64,000 nt of DNA from Streptomyces achromogenes (GTDB lineage: Bacteria; Actinomycetota; Actinomycetes; Streptomycetales; Streptomycetaceae): assembly GCF_030816715.1 (NCBI RefSeq), contig NZ_JAUSYH010000001.1, forward strand, positions 4,464,001 to 4,528,000, in the 5' to 3' direction. This document shows, in pieces, positions 56,625-64,000 of this stretch. A model generated the notes under the pieces. The model worked only from the letters and a program-made list of their open reading frames with translations, did no database searches and was not told the origin of the DNA. Within the stretch, counting starts at the first letter, position 1. Every line of letters starts with the position of its first letter. Made by a program: the position numbers and the translations under genes.

Positions 56625-58189
56625 CAGGCGAGCGCGAGCAGCAGCAGGGGCAACGCGACCTTCACCGGCGGCCCCGGGCGGCCCCGGCGGGCGGCGCGAT
56701 GCCCCCGGCGGCCGGTCTGCGACGAAGCCGCCGGCACCGCGGGTGCGGGCAGGGGGTTCTGCGCGTGCTGCGGGGGCTGCGAAGGCCGGGGGTCCCGGGC
56801 GGTGTACGAGGCGGTCGAGGAGGTGTCGGCTCCCGGCTGACGGGTGGGCAGGGCGAACGTGGACTCGTACGCGGGCCGGTACGTGGGCTGGTACGACGGC
56901 TCGTACGCGGGCTGGTGGTACGAGGGCGCGGGGGAGACGGGCGGTGGCGTGTGGCCGGGAGGACGGTACGCGGGGGGCTGCGCGGACGCCTGAGCGGGGG
57001 ACTGCGCGGAGGGGAACGAGCCGGTCGTCGGCTGCGGCGGCGGCAGAGAGAAGCTGCCCGTGTCCGACATCGACGGGGCGGCCGAGGGAGTCGGGGTGGG
57101 AGCGGGAGCGGGAGCGGAAGCGGGAGCGGGAGCGGGAGCCGGAACGTGGGCGGGGCCGGGCGGAGGGGCGGCGGGCCGGGGCGGCGCCTGGGCAGGCGCG
57201 GTGGACGGCCGGGACGGCACGGACGCGGCGTTCGGGCGGGCGGGACCCGGTGGGCCGGCGGGCCGGGACGCGGGGTTTCCGGGACGCGTGGTCGAGTCAC
57301 CGGGCCGGGGCGCGGGGCCGTCGGGACCGAACCCCTTGGGCAGCGGCCCGAGTTGGTCGAATATCTCGATCAGCTCGTCGTCCGGCCCCGGCTCCGGAAG
57401 GAGTTCGGCGGCCGCCGCGAGGGCCTTTCGCGCCCCCGTCGCCGTACGGAAGCGGGCCTGCGGGTCCGGCTGCAGGAGAGTGGCCACGACCTGCCACAGG
57501 GGCTCGGGGACGTTCGTGGGCGCGCCCGGCGTTCCGTGGTCCGCGAAGTACTCGACCAAGGCCTTGGTGTCGGGCTTGGCCCCCTCGAGCAGGTACAGGG
57601 CGACCAGTCCGACCGCGAACAGGTCGGCCGGGAAGTCTGGGTCGGCGCCCAGCATCTGTTCGGGTGCGAGGTAACCCGGCGTCCCCACCACGAGGTCGGT
57701 GTCGGTCAGCCGGGGCTCGCCCAGCCGCATCGCGATGCCGAAGTCGGAGAGCCTGAGGCGCGGGCGGGCCGTCCCGGTGGCCTCCAGCAGGATGTTGGCG
57801 GGCTTGATGTCGCGGTGCACGACGCCTTCCGCGTGGACCGCGGCGAGCCCGGAGAGCAGCTGGTCGAGCAGCGTGCACACGAACACGGGCGGCAGCGGCC
57901 CGTAGTCGCCGACGAGATGGGCCAGCGAACCGCCGGCCACCAGGTCCATGGTGAACAGGACCTTGTCGTCGTCGGCCGCCCAGCTGGCGGGCGCGAGCAC
58001 ATGAGGATGGTCGATCCGCAGCGCCTGCTCGCGCACGAAGCGCAGCAGCGCGTGCGCGTCGCTCTGCTGGAGCACCTTGGCGGCGACGTAACGGCGGCGG
58101 CGATGGTCCCAGGCGCGCCAGACCGCGCCCACCCCTCCGCGGCCGATCGGGTCGGCCAGTTCGTACCGTGCGGCGAAGACCTCACCCAT
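56588..58189 (-). CDS. Serine/threonine protein kinase, membrane-anchored
   Basis: The 533-residue kinase has the complete catalytic set: glycine loop IGRGGVGAVWRA, beta-3 lysine AAKVLQ, HRDIKPANILLE, SDFGIAMRL and GTPGYLAPEQ (about residues 12-185). A ~230-residue Pro/Ala/Ser/Tyr-rich linker with YQPTYRPAYEST-type repeats follows, then a basic stretch and a C-terminal membrane helix (VKVALPLLLLALACYAVGFWALARI); the C-terminus ends right after the helix, so there is no external sensor domain. ATG 58189 (MGEVFAARYELADPIG) is chosen. Substrates unknown. Confidence 0.92.
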   Translation of the reverse strand: MGEVFAARYELADPIGRGGVGAVWRAWDHRRRRYVAAKVLQQSDAHALLRFVREQALRIDHPHVLAPASWAADDDKVLFTMDLVAGGSLAHLVGDYGPLPPVFVCTLLDQLLSGLAAVHAEGVVHRDIKPANILLEATGTARPRLRLSDFGIAMRLGEPRLTDTDLVVGTPGYLAPEQMLGADPDFPADLFAVGLVALYLLEGAKPDTKALVEYFADHGTPGAPTNVPEPLWQVVATLLQPDPQARFRTATGARKALAAAAELLPEPGPDDELIEIFDQLGPLPKGFGPDGPAPRPGDSTTRPGNPASRPAGPPGPARPNAASVPSRPSTAPAQAPPRPAAPPPGPAHVPAPAPAPASAPAPAPTPTPSAAPSMSDTGSFSLPPPQPTTGSFPSAQSPAQASAQPPAYRPPGHTPPPVSPAPSYHQPAYEPSYQPTYRPAYESTFALPTRQPGADTSSTASYTARDPRPSQPPQHAQNPLPAPAVPAASSQTGRRGHRAARRGRPGPPVKVALPLLLLALACYAVGFWALARI

Positions 58190-58492
58190 GGCAGTGCGTC
58201 GCTCCTCCCCCTCGCCCCTGCGGGTTCTCCCCGTTGCTACCCCCGTGGCGGGCGATACGACCCCCGTGTCCCCCGCGGACTTCACGAACCCCATGCGTCC
58301 CGTGAACGCCTCGTATCCCCCGTGGCCCCCGTATCCCCCGTGTCCCCGCTGGCCCTGGTGGCCCCCGTGTCCCCCGTCACGCGGTGCCGTTCCCGGTGCT
58401 TCCCGGTGCTGATCCTCAGTGTGTCGGCTGCCGCCCCCGCGGGCTGCCGACCTCCCGGCTGCCGAACCCCCTTCGGCTACCGGGGCCCGCGC
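58190..58492. repeat. Intergenic region with imperfect CCCCCGT-type repeats
   Basis: At about 58250-58385 the unit CCCCCGTRTCCCCCGTGGC recurs imperfectly around six times, with strong C bias on the plus strand (G on the kinase-sense strand). It lies between the kinase start and the XRE stop. It is a tandem, not an interspersed, array, and not a CRISPR. Confidence 0.6.
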
Positions 58493-59041
58493 TCAGCTCT
58501 GGTGGGACTGGTAGTGCGTCACGGCGTCGGAGGTGCGGCCGGCGCCGTACACCCGCAGGAACTCCGCCAGTTCGGGGTGGGTCGGGGCGAGCGTGTCGGC
58601 GGCGTCGATGATGTCGCCGGCGGCGGACACCGAGCGCAGCAGTGACTGGATCTCGCGGACGACCCGCTTGACCGTGGGCGCCCCCGAACTGGTCGTCGAC
58701 TGTGTGGCGTTGCTGAGCACCGATCCCCCCTGCGACCGTTTGATCTCGTCCATGCGCTCGGTCGCCTCGGCGGCGCTGACGCTGCCGTCCGCGACCTGTG
58801 CGGCCAAGTCCTGGAGCAGCTGCACCCGCTGCACCACGGCCGGATTGCCGATCTTCGCCCGCTGACCGCTCATCAGCTGCGACAGCATCGGCGCCGACAG
58901 TCCCAGCACCCCCGCGAGACGAGCCTGGTTGAGGCCAAGATCGTCGATGAGCTTACGGAAGAGCGCCCCCAGCGGCTCCCCGTACCAGTTCCGCTGCAGT
59001 TCCCGCGCTCTCGCGGTCGCTTCCTGCTGTGCGGCGTCCAT
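58493..59041 (-). CDS. XRE-family DNA-binding protein
   Basis: A 182-residue protein. The helix-turn-helix is LGALFRKLIDDLGLNQARLAGVLGLSAPMLSQLMSGQRAKIGNPAVVQRVQLL (about residues 24-78), followed by a helical region with an Asp/Glu-rich part and a C-terminal helical segment (DIIDAADTLAPTHPELAEFLRVYGAG). ATG 59041 is chosen over the frame's upstream start at 59092. It lies upstream of the kinase gene in the same direction; possible regulatory pairing is inference. Confidence 0.88.
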   Translation of the reverse strand: MDAAQQEATARARELQRNWYGEPLGALFRKLIDDLGLNQARLAGVLGLSAPMLSQLMSGQRAKIGNPAVVQRVQLLQDLAAQVADGSVSAAEATERMDEIKRSQGGSVLSNATQSTTSSGAPTVKRVVREIQSLLRSVSAAGDIIDAADTLAPTHPELAEFLRVYGAGRTSDAVTHYQSHQS

Positions 59042-59222
59042 TGCGTCTCCCCATCGCTTCCCCAGAAACCGCGGTTCGCTGTAGCGAACCACGTCCGAGC
59101 ATCCTACGGAGAGTGGTCATCCTCGGGGACCCCAATCTTTTTGCGAGATACCCCCGGTGACCCGGTACTCTGGTCTGCGACGCCAGCCGGGACGAGCTCG
59201 ATCCGGCCGGACGTCACCTTCC

Positions 59223-59295
59223 GGGGCCTTAGCTCAGTTGGTAGAGCGCTGTCTTTGCATGGCAGATGTCAGGGGTTCGACTCCCCTAGGCTCCA
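59223..59295 (+). tRNA. tRNA-Ala (TGC)
   Basis: A 73-nt tRNA with acceptor GGGGCCT/AGGCTCC, which includes the G3-U70 pair that identifies alanine tRNAs. The anticodon loop TTTGCAT gives TGC and the T-arm is AGGGGTTCGACTCCCCT. The 3' CCA is not encoded (CACCA follows), so CCA must be added by the enzyme at 18242-19708. Confidence 0.97.
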
Positions 59296-59300
59296 CACCA

Positions 59301-59342
59301 AAGACCCCTCCTACCTGCGGAGACGCAGATGGGAGGGGTCTT
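59301..59342 (+). terminator. Terminator of tRNA-Ala
   Basis: Stem AAGACCCCTCC/GGAGGGGTCTT with an inner short hairpin and a TTTT run, directly after the tRNA. Confidence 0.85.
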
Positions 59343-59422
59343 TTGACGTGCTGGGGCGCGGTGGTGAAGCCGGTCGGCGGCCGTCGGGCGGCCACCGGCC
59401 GGGCCACCGGCCGACGGCCCGC

Positions 59423-60130
59423 TCAGCCGCGGTCGTCGCGGTGCGCGGCCTCTTCCTCGGCCTGCTTGGCCTGGACCTCGGGGTCCAGAACGGCCGGATC
59501 GACGCTGCCGTCGACCGAGGTCAGGGTGGCACCCGAGGCAGGCACCTCCGTGGCCGCCGGCGGCTCGACCAGCCAGTCCGGGTTGGCCTGCTTGTCCCAC
59601 CACCGGTAGGCCGCGTACGCGCCGCCTGCGACGGCGCCCAGCACGGCCAGCGCCTTGGCGAGCTTGCCCGCCTTGGCACGCCGCCGGTGCTTGCGCACCA
59701 GCTTCTCGATCTCCTTCGGCGTCACCTGACCGCGCAGGGCGGCCAGCGCGGCGACGCCACGGGCGGCGGCTTCGTCCTTCACGGGGCCGGCCGCGGCCAC
59801 TGCCTGTTCGATCTTCGGCCGGGAATAGTCGGCCGCCTGCCGGGCGACAAGGCGGGTGCGGACGGCCGCTTCGTGCGCGGCCAGGTCGACCTTCGGCGGG
59901 ACGTGCGTCAGGGCCTGCTCCAGGCGCGGGGCGACGTGGGCGCCGTACTGGACGCGGGCCTGTTCGGCGGCCAGCGACACCTTGGGCGCGAGCCGTACAC
60001 GGGCCTCGTGCGCGTAGAGCGCGGCCCGTTCCTTGGCCGTGTCGGCGTAGGGCGCCACCACTTCCGCGGCGTGCAGCACGCTTCCCTTCGCCGAGCCGGT
60101 CGCGGCGCGCACGCTGTCGATGCGGGTCAC
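59423..60130 (-). CDS. DUF5324-like membrane protein
   Basis: The 235-residue protein starts MTRIDSVRAATGSAKGSVLHAAEVVAPYADTAKERAALYAHEARVRLAPKV, an Ala-rich amphipathic helical region of repeated 11-residue character (about 1-130), then a basic stretch (KHRRRAKAGKLAKA), a membrane helix (LAVLGAVAGGAYAAYRWW) and an acidic tail. The start GTG 60130 has GAGGAGGAGGAACCC. I recall it as DUF5324 of Streptomyces. Function unknown; the helical part resembles lipid-surface-binding (apolipoprotein-like) helices. Confidence 0.8.
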   Translation of the reverse strand: MTRIDSVRAATGSAKGSVLHAAEVVAPYADTAKERAALYAHEARVRLAPKVSLAAEQARVQYGAHVAPRLEQALTHVPPKVDLAAHEAAVRTRLVARQAADYSRPKIEQAVAAAGPVKDEAAARGVAALAALRGQVTPKEIEKLVRKHRRRAKAGKLAKALAVLGAVAGGAYAAYRWWDKQANPDWLVEPPAATEVPASGATLTSVDGSVDPAVLDPEVQAKQAEEEAAHRDDRG

Positions 60131-60474
60131 GGGTTCCTCCTCCTCGGTGGCGTACGGTATTTCGACTTTCCACCCTTTTACGGATCATGCCTGCCGAGTG
60201 CGGTCGCGGCATGTGCGGGCGGGCATACGGGTGCCGATCACGTGCGATAGCGGACGTATCCGGGACACATTCAGGGCAATGGCAACAGAGGTCGGACAGG
60301 GCGACAAAACCGACGATGCCACGGATCGGCCCCGCTCGCCCCCGACCCGGAGGAGTCCGGCGCGTTTTCCCTGCCGGAAGCGTTGGACCCGTAACCGGCG
60401 GTTCGGGTTCCGCTGCCCCGTACCGTGCGAGGATCGAGGAGTCACAGGAAGACGACGGAAGGCAGATCAAGATC
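60131..60474. other. Intergenic region upstream of the cyclophilin gene
   Basis: 344 bp between divergent genes. There is a lower-GC patch near 60160-60185 (TATTTCGACTTTCCACCCTTTTACGG), probably promoter DNA. No gene, hairpin or repeat stands out. Confidence 0.4.
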
Positions 60475-61008
60475 GTGGCCGAGCACCTGTACGCCACCCT
60501 GAAGACCACGCTTGGCGACGTCGAGATCCGGCTCTTCCCGGACCACGCCCCCAAGACGGTCAGGAACTTCGTCGAGCTTGCGACGGGCGAGCGCGAGTGG
60601 GTCAATCCCAAGACGGGCGTGAGGTCCACGGCCAGGCTCTACGACGGCACCGTCTTCCACCGGGTGATCAGCGGATTCATGATCCAGGGCGGCGACCCGC
60701 TGTCCAACGGCACCGGTGACCCCGGCTACCAGTTCGCGGACGAGTTCCACCCGGAACTGCGATTCGACAGGCCCTACCTGCTGGCCATGGCCAACTCCGG
60801 CCCAGGCACCAACGGCTCGCAGTTCTTCATCACCGTCTCCCCGACGGCCTGGCTGACCCGCAAGCACACCATCTTCGGCGAGGTCACCGACGCGGCGAGC
60901 CAGAAGGTCGTCGACGCCATCGCGACGGTCCGGACCAACCCGCGCACGGAGCGTCCACTGGAGGACATCGTCCTCGAGTCGGTCGTCGTGGAGCGCCGCA
61001 CGACCTGA
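60475..61008 (+). CDS. Peptidyl-prolyl cis-trans isomerase (cyclophilin)
   Basis: A 177-residue cytoplasmic cyclophilin. Catalytic motifs: FHRVISGFMIQGGDP (Arg of the active site), LAMANSGPGTNGSQFFITVSPTAWLTRKHTIFGEV. It starts MAEHLYATLKTTLGDVEIRLFPDHAPKTV from GTG 60475; longer upstream frames lack similarity. Isomerises Xaa-Pro bonds in protein folding. No signal peptide. The rhomboid gene follows 113 bp downstream. Confidence 0.95.
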   Translation: MAEHLYATLKTTLGDVEIRLFPDHAPKTVRNFVELATGEREWVNPKTGVRSTARLYDGTVFHRVISGFMIQGGDPLSNGTGDPGYQFADEFHPELRFDRPYLLAMANSGPGTNGSQFFITVSPTAWLTRKHTIFGEVTDAASQKVVDAIATVRTNPRTERPLEDIVLESVVVERRTT

Positions 61009-61121
61009 GTCCGGATACGCGGCGGGCCTTCGGGAACCAAACGCCCTGCTGGTCCGTAAGGATGAGCAGGGCGGTTCCTTCACCTGCTCCGACGACTTCA
61101 GACCACCCACTGGGAGCCCAC

Positions 61122-62015
61122 ATGGACCAGGCGTCCGGCAGCCGGCAGGACGACGCACACAGCGGCCTGCCCGTCTGCTACCGGCACCCCGACCGGGAGA
61201 CCGGCGTGCGCTGCACCCGCTGCGACCGCCCGATCTGCCCCGAGTGCATGGTCAGCGCCTCCGTAGGCTTCCAGTGCCCGGTTTGCGTCCGGGAGGGCTC
61301 CGGCACCGGTCACGCCCCGAGCGCCTCGCAGCCCCGCACGATCGCGGGCGGCGCGGTGGCCGAGGACCCGCACCTGGTCACGAAGATCCTCATCGGCCTC
61401 AACCTGGCGGTGTTCCTGCTCGTGCAGGTGCGTCCTTCGGTGCTGGAGAGCCTTGCGATCATCGGCCAATGGCCGCCCGCACCCTTCCACCCGACCGAAG
61501 GCGTGGCCGAGGGCGAGTGGTACCGCCTCGTCACCTCCATGTTCACGCATGAGGCGGTCTGGCATTTCGCCTTCAACATGCTTAGCCTGTGGTGGCTCGG
61601 CGGCCCCCTCGAACGGGCTATGGGGCGGTCGCGATACCTGGCGCTCTACTTCGTCTCCGGGCTTGCCGGCAGCGCCCTGGCCTACCTTCTCGCCTCGCCC
61701 GGTACTGCCACGTACGGCGCTTCCGGAGCCATCTACGGCCTCTTCGGAGCCACCGCGGTCCTGATGCGTCACCTGCGGTACGACATGCGGCCGATCATCG
61801 CGCTGCTCGTGATCAACCTGATCTTCACCTTCAGCCCTGGCTTGAACATCTCCTGGCAGGGGCACGTCGGCGGCCTGGTCGCCGGCCTCGTCATCGGCGC
61901 CGCCATGGTCTACGCGCCGCGTGAGCGCCGCGCTCTCGTCCAGTTCGGGACCTGCGCGCTGATGCTGGGCGTGGTCCTCGTCGTCACCCTCCTGAGGACC
62001 GCCCAGCTCACCTGA
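61122..62015 (+). CDS. Rhomboid intramembrane serine protease with N-terminal zinc-finger-like motif
   Basis: A 297-residue protein. The N-terminus has CYRHPDRETGVRCTRCDRPICPECM...FQCPVCV, a B-box-like CxxC cluster (residues ~19-60) that should bind zinc. The rhomboid core has six to seven helices with MFTHEAVWHFAFNMLSLWWLG, nucleophile Ser201 in YGASGAIYG and general base His248 in GHVGGLVAGLV. Start ATG 61122 is preferred (MDQASG); GGGAGCCC precedes it. The substrate is unknown; the conserved Streptomyces neighbour is crgA. Confidence 0.93.
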   Translation: MDQASGSRQDDAHSGLPVCYRHPDRETGVRCTRCDRPICPECMVSASVGFQCPVCVREGSGTGHAPSASQPRTIAGGAVAEDPHLVTKILIGLNLAVFLLVQVRPSVLESLAIIGQWPPAPFHPTEGVAEGEWYRLVTSMFTHEAVWHFAFNMLSLWWLGGPLERAMGRSRYLALYFVSGLAGSALAYLLASPGTATYGASGAIYGLFGATAVLMRHLRYDMRPIIALLVINLIFTFSPGLNISWQGHVGGLVAGLVIGAAMVYAPRERRALVQFGTCALMLGVVLVVTLLRTAQLT

Positions 62016-62023
62016 GCGCGGTG

Positions 62024-62233
62024 TTGTCCACAGTCTGTGGCGAATCTTGTGCACAAAGTGCGGGAACAGCTGTGCCCCCTACCGCCGACCCGCGTTTCCG
62101 CAGGTCAGGTAGGGGGCGAACAGTCTTTCGAGTAAAGGTGACAGTCGGTAGTTACGTCACACCGGCGTCAACCTCGGAGAGGTTATCCACAGATCTTCGT
62201 TCTTTCCCCAAGTGTGGAAACCGCTGTGGATAA
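62024..62233. promoter_or_regulatory. DnaA-box cluster between rhomboid gene and crgA
   Basis: Exact boxes TTGTCCACA (62024-62032, +), TTATCCACA (62183-62191, +) and TGTGGATAA (62225-62233, -), plus TTGTGCACA (62047-62055) and the weak partner TGTGGCGAA at 62036-62044. This is the densest set outside oriC in the window, 22 kb away, in a 266-bp gap. Confidence 0.65.
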
Positions 62234-62281
62234 CTCTGTGGAGAGCCATGGGCAGAGCTGGTCCGGGCCTTGGGGGGCCCG

Positions 62282-62536
62282 TCACTTCCACTGTGTGGAG
62301 ACGCCGAACCCCGCTGCGATGAACCCGAAGCCGACCACGATGTTCCAGTTGTCCAGCTGGTCGATGGGCAGGGTGCCGTCGGTGACGTAGAAGACCACGA
62401 TCCAGGCGAGCCCGATGATGAACATGGCCAGCATCACCGGTGCGACCCAGGCGCGACTGTTCAGCTTGATCGCGGTCGCCTGCTTCGCCGGAGGCGGCGT
62501 GTAGTCGGCCTTCTTGCGGATACGTGACTTCGGCAC
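62282..62536 (-). CDS. crgA: Cell division protein CrgA
   Basis: An 84-residue protein with a basic N-terminus MPKSRIRKKADYTPPP and two membrane helices (WVAPVMLAMFIIGLAWIVVFYV and NIVVGFGFIAAGFGVS). In Streptomyces CrgA inhibits FtsZ-ring formation and coordinates sporulation septation. ATG 62536 follows AGGAGAGACCC. Its upstream region faces the DUF881 gene; DnaA boxes lie beyond its 3' end. Confidence 0.95.
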   Translation of the reverse strand: MPKSRIRKKADYTPPPAKQATAIKLNSRAWVAPVMLAMFIIGLAWIVVFYVTDGTLPIDQLDNWNIVVGFGFIAAGFGVSTQWK

Positions 62537-62676
62537 GAGGGTCTCTCCTGTCGATGCGCTGCGTGGCCGCGCAGGTGCTGGGTCGGGCTCGGGGGCTGCG
62601 TACTAGGGGGCTGCTGGGCTCCCCCGGGCGTCCGTTAGCGTAGTGCTTCTACGGCGCTGAAGGAGATAAGGGTACG

Positions 62677-63573
62677 TTGAGCAATTCTGCCGACTCCCCC
62701 CGGACGGGATCAACGGGTTCCGCGCCCGATCCCGGACACGATTCTCCATCGAATTCCCCGGCGGCCCCGGACGCGGCCACTCCGCTTGCCTCGCCCGCCC
62801 CGCCCGCCCCGCCCGCTCCCTCACCCGGCCGCAGGGGCGGCTTCGGCCGCTTCCGGCCGGTGCGGCTGCTCACGATGGGTGTCTTCGCCCTCGCCGGCCT
62901 CCTCTTCTTCACCAGCTTCACCACCGCCAAGGGCACCAACATCCGCACGGACGCCTCCCTGCTGAAGCTGTCCGACCTCATCCAGGAGCGCAGCCAGAAG
63001 AACGGCGAGCTGGACGAGACCAACGGGGCCCTGCGGGACGACGTGGAATCGCTGGCCGAGGCGGACGACGGCAGCACCCAGGCCCAGGACGACAAGCTCG
63101 CCGCTCTGGAGAAGAGCGCCGGCACCCAGAAACTCAAGGGCCGGGCGGTCACCGTCACACTCAACGACGCCCCGCCGAACGCCACCGCCAAGCTCCCCGG
63201 CTACCCGGAACCGCAGCCGGACTACCTGGTCATCCACCAGCAGGACCTCCAGGCCGTCGTGAACGCGCTCTGGCAGGGCGGCGCCCAGGGCATCAAGGTC
63301 ATGGACCAGCGGCTGATCTCCACCAGCGCCGTCCGCTGCGTCGGCAACACCCTGATCCTCCAGGGCCGCGTCTACTCCCCGCCGTACAAGATCCAGGCGG
63401 TGGGGGACCCGGAGAAGATGCAGCAGGCGCTCGCGGACTCCCCGGCGATCCAGAACTACATGGTCTACGTGAACGTCTACGGCCTCGGCTGGAAAGTCAC
63501 CGAGGACGGGACGGTGACTCTGCCGGGCTACTCGGGCACAGTGGATCTGCACTACGCCAAGCCTGTGAAGTAG
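62677..63573 (+). CDS. DUF881-family membrane protein
   Basis: A 298-residue protein: Pro/Ala-rich N-terminus, one membrane helix (LLTMGVFALAGLLFFTSF, about 65-82), a coiled-coil (LLKLSDLIQERSQKNGELDETNGALRDDVESLAE) and the DUF881 domain (VTLNDAPPN; YLVIHQQDLQAVVNALWQGGAQGIKVMDQRLISTSAVRCVGNTLILQGRVYSPPY; YVNVYGLGWKV). TTG 62677 is used as start, with AAGGAGATAAGGG upstream, so this is the only TTG-initiated gene in the set. Proteins of this family sit beside crgA and sortase genes and are likely linked to division. Confidence 0.9.
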   Translation: MSNSADSPRTGSTGSAPDPGHDSPSNSPAAPDAATPLASPAPPAPPAPSPGRRGGFGRFRPVRLLTMGVFALAGLLFFTSFTTAKGTNIRTDASLLKLSDLIQERSQKNGELDETNGALRDDVESLAEADDGSTQAQDDKLAALEKSAGTQKLKGRAVTVTLNDAPPNATAKLPGYPEPQPDYLVIHQQDLQAVVNALWQGGAQGIKVMDQRLISTSAVRCVGNTLILQGRVYSPPYKIQAVGDPEKMQQALADSPAIQNYMVYVNVYGLGWKVTEDGTVTLPGYSGTVDLHYAKPVK

Positions 63574-63599
63574 CGGAGCAGCGGCCCCGGGGGGCGCCT

Positions 63600-64000
63600 G
63601 TGTCGGTGCGGGTGATCGTCAGGACGTTCAGCGAGCTGTGCGTCACCGTGGGCGCCGTCATCGTCCTGTTCGTGGTCTATGTACTGTTCTGGACCGGGGT
63701 GCGGGCCGACCGGGCCATGGACGACCAGATGGACGCCCTGCACGATCAGTGGGCCCGGCAGGCCGCGGCGCCCGCTCCGAGCGCGAGCCACACCGGCGCC
63801 GCGCCGCAGCCGTCCTACCGCGGCGGCCGCCCCTTCGCGGTGATGTACATCCCGCGTCTCGGTTTCACGTGGAACAAGCCGGTGCTCGAGGGGACGTCGA
63901 CCGGCACCCTCAAGAAGGGGCTGGGCCACTACGCGGGCACGGCCCGGCTCGGGCAGACCGGGAACTTCTCCGTCGCCGGCCACCGCCGCACCTACGGTGA
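63600..64000 (+). CDS. srtE: Class E sortase (cut by window edge)
   Basis: The first ~133 residues from GTG 63600: a short cytoplasmic part, a membrane anchor (VTVGAVIVLFVVYVLFWTGV), a linker and the sortase beta-barrel (FAVMYIPRLGFTWNKPVLEG; GHYAGTARLGQTGNFSVAGHRRTYG, with the catalytic His). The TLxTC and Arg motifs lie off the right edge. Class E sortases anchor LAXTG proteins such as chaplins. A parS-like sequence with one mismatch occurs within the gene at 63862-63875. Confidence 0.88.
   Translation, partial: MSVRVIVRTFSELCVTVGAVIVLFVVYVLFWTGVRADRAMDDQMDALHDQWARQAAAPAPSASHTGAAPQPSYRGGRPFAVMYIPRLGFTWNKPVLEGTSTGTLKKGLGHYAGTARLGQTGNFSVAGHRRTYG

Noticed and set aside
58250..58385. Possible CRISPR-like repeat array
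   Set aside because: Repeats are tandem, imperfect and lack unique spacers, and no cas genes are present.
63862..63875. Twelfth parS-like site, GTTTCACGTGGAAC
   Set aside because: One mismatch breaks the palindrome, and the sequence is explained by conserved sortase codons (Phe-Thr-Trp-Asn). It is probably chance.

Overview
The window is a Streptomyces-type chromosome segment centred on the replication origin. It is very GC-rich, and many genes start with GTG (one with TTG). The order dnaB - rplI/rpsR/ssb/rpsF - femX - murJ - trxBA - parBA - rsmG - jag - yidC - yidD - rnpA - rpmH - dnaA - oriC - dnaN - gnd - recF - dciA - gyrB - gyrA - tRNA-Ile - tRNA-Ala is the conserved actinomycete oriC neighbourhood. 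No rRNA operon, CRISPR array or secondary-metabolite cluster was seen.

Left arm (1-37,000). After a truncated serine hydrolase and a RibD/DHFR-fold reductase come dnaB, a frameshifted MATE transporter and the rpsF-ssb-rpsR-rplI operon. A cell-envelope block follows: FemX-type ligase, alanine-racemase-fold protein, GT-C membrane glycosyltransferase, bifunctional PBP, PadR regulator, inositol-phosphate synthase, MFS exporter, CCA-adding enzyme, large secreted membrane-anchored protein, MurJ, a membrane pseudokinase with an external domain, an ECF sigma factor with its zinc-motif anti-sigma factor, and thioredoxin reductase/thioredoxin behind a SigR-type promoter. Then come the segregation genes parA/parB and the leftward operon rpmH-rnpA-yidD-yidC-jag-rsmG. 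Ten exact parS sites (GTTTCACGTGAAAC) lie in this arm, all between 4.6 and 33.2 kb.

Origin and right arm (37,000-50,400). dnaA has a very long domain II. A 1.07-kb oriC follows with many DnaA boxes, then dnaN, gnd, recF, dciA, gyrB, gyrA, a DUF3566-like membrane protein and tRNA-Ile.

Accessory patch (50,300-54,000). tRNA-Ile is an integration hotspot. Its 3' end is repeated (42 bp) 2.07 kb downstream. Between the copies lie an internally deleted tyrosine integrase, an internally deleted IS481-type transposase, a frameshifted micro-ORF and an intact SPW-repeat membrane protein. A second integrase tail follows the distal repeat. Beyond are a small unknown membrane protein, a GNAT acetyltransferase and a decayed ArsI/CadI-type dioxygenase.

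Right end (54,000-64,000). Small membrane proteins, a secreted anchored protein overlapping tail-to-tail with a Ser/Thr kinase, an XRE regulator, tRNA-Ala, a DUF5324-like protein, a cyclophilin, a zinc-motif rhomboid protease, crgA, a DUF881-type protein and the start of a class E sortase. DnaA-box pairs recur before crgA.

No wholly new system is evident. The most unusual signals are: parA and parB in one uninterrupted frame (most likely a single-base indel), parS sites inside perfect palindromes that look like terminators, a recurring 21-bp inverted DnaA-box pair at four loci, and tandem att scars at tRNA-Ile.
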